From Megasphaera sp. (lineage in GTDB: Bacteria > Bacillota > Negativicutes > Veillonellales > Megasphaeraceae), in assembly GCA_022486585.1 (NCBI GenBank), contig JAKVKI010000018.1, positions 1-47,382 on the forward strand: a stretch of 47,382 nt of DNA. Direction: 5' to 3'. The translations under genes were made by a program, and so were the position numbers. Under the pieces are notes generated by a model. That model searched no databases. It was not told the origin of the DNA and worked only from the letters and a program-made list of their open reading frames with translations. Positions 41,621 to 47,382 of this stretch are shown here, piece by piece; the first letter of the stretch is position 1; each line of letters begins with the position of its first letter.

Positions 41621-41656
41621 GCGAGCCCTGCCTCACATGGGAAGGGCTCGCTTTTT
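41621..41656 (+). terminator. Intrinsic terminator in the gltB leader
   Basis: GCGAGCCCT (41621-41629) pairs with AGGGCTCGC (41643-41651), followed by TTTTT. It begins about 11 nt after the predicted transcription start and ends 22 nt before the gltB start codon. No upstream plus-strand gene uses it, so it may be an attenuator or 5' hairpin. Confidence 0.7.
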
Positions 41657-41678
41657 GTACACTAAAGGGGGAGCTGCT

Positions 41679-44600
41679 ATGTACAAGAAATTACGTGATT
41701 TGCCGAAACCACAGGGGTTATATGATCCGGCATATGAACACGATGCCTGCGGCATAGGGTTCGTAGTCAATATCAAAGGGAAGAAATCATACAATATCAT
41801 TGATGATGCCTTGACCATTTTGGAAAACTTAAAACATCGTGGTGCCGAAGGGGCCGACGCCAAGAGTGGCGACGGGGCAGGCATCCTCGTCCAAATACCT
41901 CATCAGTTTTTCTGTCGTGAATGTGAAGTATTGGGGTTCTCCCTGCCTGACGAAGGGGAATACGGTGTCGGCATGATTTTTGCTCACCGCTATGAATCGT
42001 TCCGCAAAAAACAAGTCGAAGCCTTTGAAAAAATCGTTCGCGACGAAGGCCTGTCTGTCCTGGGATGGCGCGAAGTCCCTATTGATGAAAGCCTTATCGG
42101 CAACATTGCCAAGACGATTCGTCCCCGATTCTTACAAGTTTTCATCCAAAAGAGTCCGGATATTGCCAGTCAGATGGATTTTGAACGCAAGCTCTATGTC
42201 ATCCGCAAATTGGCAGAAAAAACTATCGTCCCTATTAGCCAGGAAAATGGCACAGATTTCTACATTGCCAGCTTGTCGTCACGGACGATTGTCTACAAGG
42301 GCATGCTGACTTCTATGCAACTGCGCCATTTCTACCTCGACCTGTCAGACCTGGATTTCACAACATCCATGGCCTTAGTTCACTCACGGTTCAGTACGAA
42401 TACCTTCCCGAGCTGGGCCCGGGCCCATCCGAACCGTTATATCGTCCACAATGGCGAAATCAATACGATTCAAGGTAATATCAACTGGCTCAACGCCCGT
42501 GAAAGCAAATCGAAATCGGAATTTTTCCCTGACATGGACAAGGTCTTCCCCGTCGTTGACGCCACGGGCAGTGATTCATCCATGTTCGATAACTGTTTGG
42601 AATATTTATATATGACCGGCCATTCCCTGCCGCAGGCTATGATGATGATGATCCCGGAACCTTGGGAACGAGATCCCCTCATGAGCCAGGAAAAGCGGGA
42701 TTTCTACCGCTATCATAACTTTATGATCGAACCGTGGGATGGCCCGGCGGCCATCGGCTTCTGTGACGGTGTCGTCATTGGTGGCATGCTGGATCGCAAT
42801 GGTCTGCGGCCGGCCCGCTACTACGTAACTCGCGATGACCGCGTCATTGCCAGCTCCGAAGTAGGGGTACTGCAAATCGACCCTGATAACATTCTCTACA
42901 AGGGCCGACTGGAACCGGGCAAGATGCTCCTCGTCGATACGAAACAGCAGAAACTCATCGACGACGATGAAGTAAAACGGCAGATCGCGACAGAACATCC
43001 CTATGCGGACTGGTATAATGAACATATTATCAACCTGGATGACCTCATGTCCTCACAGCAACTGGCCAACAATGATACGATCATCCCTTACGACTTAAAA
43101 GAACAAGAAAAAGTATTTGGCTATACGCAAGAGGATATGGATAAAATCATCCTGCCAATGGCCCGTGACGGAAAACATTCCATCGATTCGATGGGCGTCG
43201 ACGTACCACTGGCAGTACTATCAGACCAGCCACAATTGCTGTACGATTATTTCCAAGAAAATTTTGCCCAGGTCACTAACCCGGCTATTGACGGCGTTCG
43301 CGAAAACATCGTCATGTCTACAGCGGTCATGGCAGGCAACGTCGCCAATATCATGGATCCTAACGAAGCTTCTACAGCCGCATTATATTTAAAAACACCG
43401 ATTCTGACAAACGAACAGATGGCGACGATCAAATCGCTCATGACAGCAAAATTGCGGACAGCGACCTTGTCTATGCTGTACCCGGTCAACAGCGGTGCCG
43501 AAGGTATGAAAACGGCCATTGAATCACTATGTATCGATGCGCTCAAAGCCTTGAAGAATGGTGCTAACATCCTGGTTCTGTCAGACCGCGGCGTCAATTC
43601 CCGCATGGCCGCTATTCCGGCTCTGCTGGCTTCGGCAGCACTGCATCATTATCTCATCAAGAAAACAGTCCGCTCCAATGTCGGTCTTATTTTGGAATCA
43701 GGGGAACCGCGGGAAGTCCATCATTTCTGCACACTCATCGGTTATGGCATTACGGCCATCAACCCGTATGTCGCCTTAGAATCCATTAAGGAATTAGCAG
43801 CAAAACGAAAGCTTGGCAAAATCGATTATGAAACAGCAAAAACCAATTACCTCAAAGCGGCTAACAATGGTATCTTGGCAGTTATGTCCAAAATGGGCAT
43901 CTCTACCGTTCACAGTTATCACGGCGCTCAGATTTTTGAAGCTGTCGGCATTAGTCAGGACCTGATTAATACTTATTTCTGCAATACGCCTTCCCGTATC
44001 GGCGGCATCGGCATCACTGAAATCGCCAAGGAAAACGCTATTCGCCATCAAAAGGCCTATGAAGGCAGCGATAAGCTGGAACGGGGCGATTTCTATCAAT
44101 ACCATAAAGGCGGCCAGCCCCATATTATTGACCCGGAAACAGTACGTCTCCTGCAAAAAGCCGTAAAAACCAACGATTACAAGACCTATAAAGAATACGC
44201 CGCTCATGTGAACAAGCAATCCATCTTCCGTCTCCGTGACCTGCTGGAATTTGAATACCCCGTTGGCTGCAGCATTCCTATTGAAGAAGTCGAACCGGTC
44301 GATTCTATTGTCAAACGGTTCCGTACGGGTGCCATGAGCTACGGCGCCCTCAGCAAAGAAGCCCATGAATGCGTAGCAACTGCCATGAATCGACTGGGCA
44401 GCATGAGCAATACCGGTGAAGGCGGCGAAGATGCCAGCCGCTTCAATACAGAAAAAAACGACAAGATCAAACAGGTCGCCTCGGCTCGTTTCGGTGTTAC
44501 TAGCAACTATATTATCAACGCTAAAGAATTGCAGATCAAATGCTCTCAAGGGGCCAAGCCCGGTGAAGGCGGACATCTGCCGGGCAGCAAAGTCTATCCC

Positions 44601-46241
44601 GATATTGCTAAGACACGCCATGCCACGACTGGCGTTGCCCTCATTTCACCACCGCCGCATCATGACATCTATTCCATTGAAGACCTGGCAGAACTCATTT
44701 TCGATCTGAAAAATGCCAACCGTGATGCCCGCATCGGTGTCAAACTCACAGCCGGCGCCGGCATTGGCACCATTGCTGCCGGTGTCGTCAAGGCCAAAGC
44801 CGATGACATTGTCGTCAGCGGCTACGATGGCGGTACTGGTGCATCACCACGGACGAGCCTGCGCCACGCCGGCCTGCCTTGGGAAATCGGACTGTCCGAA
44901 GTTCAGCAGACGTTGCTGCTGAACCAGCTCCGCGACCGCGTAACCCTCGAAGTCGACGGCAAACTCCTGACCGGTCGTGATGTCGCTATTGCCGCCCTGT
45001 TCGGTGCAGAACTATACGGCTTTGGCACAGCGCCGCTCTTGGCCATTGGCTGCCACATGCTGCGCGTCTGCCACCTCAACACCTGCCCGTACGGCGTATG
45101 CACACAAGATGAAAAACTGCGCAAAAATTTCAAAGGGAAACCAGAACATATTATCAATTTCATGCGTTTCGTTGCCCAAGACCTGCGGGAAATCATGGCC
45201 CGCTTAGGCTTCCATAGTATTGATGACATGGTCGGCCGCTATGACTGCCTGAAAGCCAAAGAAACGGTACCGAATTGGAAAGCTGCGACGGTCAACTTGA
45301 AGGACCTGTTATACCGACCGTATACAGACAACTCTGTTGGTCATCATTTCACAACCACCCAAGACCATGAAATCGGCAAAACACTGGATATGTCCAAACT
45401 AGTCCGCATGTGCCGTCCAGCCTTAAAAAACCAAAAGCATATCCGCGCCCGCCTGCGTATCAAAAATACCGACCGCGTCACCGGTACCTTGCTAGGCAGT
45501 GAAATCACTAAGCGCTATGGCGAACGAGGTCTGGCTGAAGATACGATTAAATTATCCTTTGTCGGCTCTGCCGGTCAGAGCTTCGGTGCTTTTATTCCCA
45601 GAGGCCTGACCCTGTCCCTCGAAGGGGACGCGAACGACTATGTCGGCAAAGGGCTGTCCGGCGGTAAAATCATCGTATCGCCGCCACGCGAATCGGTATT
45701 CCCGGCAGAAGATAATATCATTATCGGCAATGTGGCTTTCTATGGTGCCACAAGCGGTGAAGCCTATATCAATGGTACGGCAGGTGAACGGTTCTGCGTC
45801 CGCAACAGCGGCATCGACGCCGTCGTCGAAGGGCTTGGCAACCATGGCTGTGAATATATGACCGGTGGTCATGTCCTCATTCTCGGCAAGACCGGTCGTA
45901 ACTTTGCAGCCGGCATGTCCGGCGGTATTGCCTACGTCTACGACCTGGAACCGGCCAAATGCAATACTGCGCTGGTTACGCTGGAAGAATTGAGCGATGA
46001 ATCTGAAATTGAATTCGTCAAAACCATGCTGGAAAAACACGTCGCCAGCACGGACAGTAATCTCGGCCATATTCTCTTAGAAAACTGGGATGAAACGGTG
46101 ACCCATCTCACCAAAGTCATCCCTGCCGCCTATGAAGAAATGGTTGCTCTCATCGCCCAGGCTGAAGCCGAAGGACATACCTCTGAAGAAGCCCACATGA
46201 TCGCCTTTGAAACAAAACACGGCAAAAAGAAAGCGCTATAA
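41679..46241 (+). CDS. gltB: Glutamate synthase large subunit
   Basis: A 1520-residue enzyme that moves the glutamine amide to 2-oxoglutarate, giving two glutamates. Cys24 (EHDACGIGF) is the N-terminal nucleophile after a 23-residue propeptide. The amidotransferase domain takes about 24-430, the central domain about 450-740, and the synthase barrel about 790-1180, with FRTGAMSYGALS, GEGGEDASRF and SQGAKPGEGGHLPG. The 3Fe-4S ligands are Cys1125, Cys1131 and Cys1136 (CHMLRVCHLNTC). A GXGXG beta-helix domain ends it. The start ATG at 41679 follows AAAGGGGGAGCTGCT. gltD is not adjacent, so the small subunit is elsewhere or a ferredoxin-type electron donor is used. Confidence 0.95.
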   Translation: MYKKLRDLPKPQGLYDPAYEHDACGIGFVVNIKGKKSYNIIDDALTILENLKHRGAEGADAKSGDGAGILVQIPHQFFCRECEVLGFSLPDEGEYGVGMIFAHRYESFRKKQVEAFEKIVRDEGLSVLGWREVPIDESLIGNIAKTIRPRFLQVFIQKSPDIASQMDFERKLYVIRKLAEKTIVPISQENGTDFYIASLSSRTIVYKGMLTSMQLRHFYLDLSDLDFTTSMALVHSRFSTNTFPSWARAHPNRYIVHNGEINTIQGNINWLNARESKSKSEFFPDMDKVFPVVDATGSDSSMFDNCLEYLYMTGHSLPQAMMMMIPEPWERDPLMSQEKRDFYRYHNFMIEPWDGPAAIGFCDGVVIGGMLDRNGLRPARYYVTRDDRVIASSEVGVLQIDPDNILYKGRLEPGKMLLVDTKQQKLIDDDEVKRQIATEHPYADWYNEHIINLDDLMSSQQLANNDTIIPYDLKEQEKVFGYTQEDMDKIILPMARDGKHSIDSMGVDVPLAVLSDQPQLLYDYFQENFAQVTNPAIDGVRENIVMSTAVMAGNVANIMDPNEASTAALYLKTPILTNEQMATIKSLMTAKLRTATLSMLYPVNSGAEGMKTAIESLCIDALKALKNGANILVLSDRGVNSRMAAIPALLASAALHHYLIKKTVRSNVGLILESGEPREVHHFCTLIGYGITAINPYVALESIKELAAKRKLGKIDYETAKTNYLKAANNGILAVMSKMGISTVHSYHGAQIFEAVGISQDLINTYFCNTPSRIGGIGITEIAKENAIRHQKAYEGSDKLERGDFYQYHKGGQPHIIDPETVRLLQKAVKTNDYKTYKEYAAHVNKQSIFRLRDLLEFEYPVGCSIPIEEVEPVDSIVKRFRTGAMSYGALSKEAHECVATAMNRLGSMSNTGEGGEDASRFNTEKNDKIKQVASARFGVTSNYIINAKELQIKCSQGAKPGEGGHLPGSKVYPDIAKTRHATTGVALISPPPHHDIYSIEDLAELIFDLKNANRDARIGVKLTAGAGIGTIAAGVVKAKADDIVVSGYDGGTGASPRTSLRHAGLPWEIGLSEVQQTLLLNQLRDRVTLEVDGKLLTGRDVAIAALFGAELYGFGTAPLLAIGCHMLRVCHLNTCPYGVCTQDEKLRKNFKGKPEHIINFMRFVAQDLREIMARLGFHSIDDMVGRYDCLKAKETVPNWKAATVNLKDLLYRPYTDNSVGHHFTTTQDHEIGKTLDMSKLVRMCRPALKNQKHIRARLRIKNTDRVTGTLLGSEITKRYGERGLAEDTIKLSFVGSAGQSFGAFIPRGLTLSLEGDANDYVGKGLSGGKIIVSPPRESVFPAEDNIIIGNVAFYGATSGEAYINGTAGERFCVRNSGIDAVVEGLGNHGCEYMTGGHVLILGKTGRNFAAGMSGGIAYVYDLEPAKCNTALVTLEELSDESEIEFVKTMLEKHVASTDSNLGHILLENWDETVTHLTKVIPAAYEEMVALIAQAEAEGHTSEEAHMIAFETKHGKKKAL

Positions 46242-46264
46242 ATTTCTATAAATTAAAGATATGC

Positions 46265-46306
46265 ATCAGCACCTATTGATATGCTCATAGGTGCTGATTT
46301 CTGTCT
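46265..46306 (+). terminator. Terminator of gltB
   Basis: ATCAGCACCTAT (46265-46276) and ATAGGTGCTGAT (46287-46298) form a 12-bp stem with a 10-nt loop, followed by TTCTGTCT. Confidence 0.75.
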
Positions 46307-46337
46307 AATACATGTTCGTTTTCATTGCTATTTACCA

Positions 46338-46343
46338 TATAAT
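46338..46343 (+). promoter_or_regulatory. Possible -10 element of the lipoprotein gene
   Basis: A perfect TATAAT 44 nt before the start; the -35 region at 46315-46320 (TTCGTT) is poor. Confidence 0.35.
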
Positions 46344-46387
46344 AAGATATACTGGAAAAAAGATTGATCAAAGGAGCGTGAGGCCTC

Positions 46388-46948
46388 ATGAAAATCAACA
46401 AATACCTTGCCCTGTTTGCAGCAATAATGACACTGCTCGTAAGTGCAGGCTGCACACCCGTCCCGTCTTCGTCTGACCAAAACAAACAGCAGACAAAACA
46501 GGAAGAACAACAAAAGACACAAGACAGTACAACAGGACAACCCGAACAAAAAACGAATAAAGTCTGCCTTGATGCAGGACTGGGCGACACGCAGACCAAA
46601 TGGGAAATCGAATACGGTCATGCCTTTGCCCAAGGCGATACGATCAAAGTATTCAAAGACGGCGCCTATAAAGTCGTCTTTGATGGTGATACTGCTGTAA
46701 CCGTGACCTTTGTTTCTAAAAAAGGAAACGACCCGCTTGTACAGAATATGCTCCCCCGTGACGGTGTCAAAAAATCCGAAACCAGTAAAGACGTCGGCGG
46801 TATGACCATGACAACAGAAAAATGGCACAGCGATGCATTGGCAGCCGCTATTCCTGATACAAAAGGCAACTATACCATCATGAAAAACAAAAAAGGCAAA
46901 ACCTACACCGAAGTAGTCGCAGACTGCTCCCCCCATATCAGTAAATAA
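46388..46948 (+). CDS. Hypothetical lipoprotein
   Basis: A 186-residue lipoprotein of unknown function. The signal peptide ends in VSAGC with Cys22. A Gln/Lys/Thr-rich spacer (residues 30-57) precedes a compact domain starting at KVCLDAGLGDTQTKWEIEYGHAFAQGDTIKVF and ending TYTEVVADCSPHISK. The domain has short beta strands, and two Cys (near residues 60 and 181) could pair outside the cytoplasm. The start ATG at 46388 follows AAAGGAGCGTGAGGCCTC. It is followed by a terminator at 47032-47073. Confidence 0.75.
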   Translation: MKINKYLALFAAIMTLLVSAGCTPVPSSSDQNKQQTKQEEQQKTQDSTTGQPEQKTNKVCLDAGLGDTQTKWEIEYGHAFAQGDTIKVFKDGAYKVVFDGDTAVTVTFVSKKGNDPLVQNMLPRDGVKKSETSKDVGGMTMTTEKWHSDALAAAIPDTKGNYTIMKNKKGKTYTEVVADCSPHISK

Positions 46949-47031
46949 TTACTACCGCTATGATTAGAACAGTCAGGAAGTATATATTTACAATCTGGAA
47001 ATCCAATGAGAGTATGTGAATACGATAAAAG

Positions 47032-47073
47032 ACGGCAGATGGAAGATGCAACGACTATCTGCCGTTTCTGTAT
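47032..47073 (+). terminator. Terminator after the lipoprotein gene
   Basis: ACGGCAGAT (47032-47040) pairs with ATCTGCCGT (47057-47065), followed by TTCTGTATTT. Confidence 0.65.
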
Positions 47074-47181
47074 TTCAAAATTGTAGACATATCTCTACGC
47101 TTTCGTATCTGAATCGTGACATTCACATATTAGAATGGATTTAACAGTTAAAATTATTGTTATATTCAAGGAGTGATCGCC

Positions 47182-47382
47182 ATGAAAATGTATAAAAAAC
47201 ACGCAGCTAAGATCACGTTAGCCGCTGCTCTGATGATGACAGCCCTTTGCGGTTCTACTGCTGTACAGGCTGCTGACAACCAGGCAAAACCGCCAATGGA
47301 ACAAAAACAAATTCTTCCTCCTGGCAATACGATTCCCAATGCCATGGCATCTGATCAAAAAGATACAGCTAAAACAAACGGA
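47182..47382 (+). CDS. Secreted protein, N-terminal part (cut by window edge)
   Basis: The reading frame starts at ATG 47182, preceded by AAGGAGTGATCGCC, and runs off the right edge after 67 codons. It opens with a classical signal peptide (MKMYKKHAAKITLAAALMMTALCGSTAVQAAD), with a likely cleavage site after AVQA. The remainder (NQAKPPMEQKQILPP..., KDTAKTNG) is Pro-, Gln- and Lys-rich. The function cannot be judged from this piece. Confidence 0.8.
   Translation, partial: MKMYKKHAAKITLAAALMMTALCGSTAVQAADNQAKPPMEQKQILPPGNTIPNAMASDQKDTAKTNG

Noticed and set aside
43794-44621. 275-residue minus-strand frame inside gltB
   Set aside because: A shadow of the strongly coding gltB frame without a start signal.
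45552-46070. 172-residue minus-strand frame inside gltB
   Set aside because: Antisense shadow of the beta-helix domain of gltB.
1-47382. CRISPR array, insertion sequence or prophage
   Set aside because: No regularly spaced repeats, transposase or phage genes were found on either strand.

Overview
The window looks like chromosomal DNA of an anaerobic diderm Firmicute, most likely a Negativicute of the Megasphaera/Veillonella type. The evidence is the mix of genes. A secretin (PilQ) fragment with a PilP-like partner implies an outer membrane. Strong AGGAGG ribosome sites, a hydrogenase maturase (HydE), a hybrid-cluster protein (Hcp), B12-dependent chemistry and CxxCxxC flavoproteins point to an anaerobic Firmicute. 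Genus assignment is inference. I see no phage, insertion sequence or CRISPR array.

Left part (1-11.5 kb, all minus strand): pgi-galE runs into a type IV pilus gene pair (pilP-like and pilQ, the latter cut by the window edge). Next is a four-gene polar amino-acid ABC importer with two tandem, closely similar binding lipoproteins. Then comes a six-gene envelope-type operon: D-2-hydroxyacid dehydrogenase, polysaccharide deacetylase lipoprotein, phosphodiester glycosidase-like membrane protein, an unrecognised membrane-anchored protein and two small unknown proteins. A tRNA-Ser(UGA) with its own promoter and terminator follows.

Middle (11.9-28.8 kb): housekeeping and anaerobic genes, including an iron-sulfur flavoprotein-like protein, hydE, the trmB-ftsW/rodA-uraA operon, a dipeptide epimerase, hcp, an aminotransferase, an MBL-fold hydrolase, mgtC and an acyltransferase-3-like protein that lacks the usual His. 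A dedA-GT39-GT39-uracil-DNA-glycosylase operon may make and use undecaprenyl-linked sugars for envelope glycosylation.

Right part (28.9-41.4 kb, all minus strand) is the most unusual region. A ROK-type regulator and a short UvrA paralogue stand ahead of an operon encoding a class-III (GSA-aminotransferase-like) aminotransferase, a lone HyuA-like ATPase, a cobalamin-binding protein that looks like a fused glutamate-mutase-type enzyme, a DMT transporter and a small protein. An aldehyde dehydrogenase with its own promoter and a flavoprotein follow. An AT-rich palindrome element recurs at the three promoters of this block, so it reads as one regulon. I propose it as a candidate undescribed B12-dependent amino-acid (or amino-acid-like) catabolic pathway; the substrate is unknown.

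The end (41.6-47.4 kb, plus strand) holds gltB (glutamate synthase large subunit, without gltD beside it), a lipoprotein and the start of a secreted protein. gltB and the trmB operon share an unusual layout: a good promoter followed at once by an intrinsic-terminator hairpin before the first gene.
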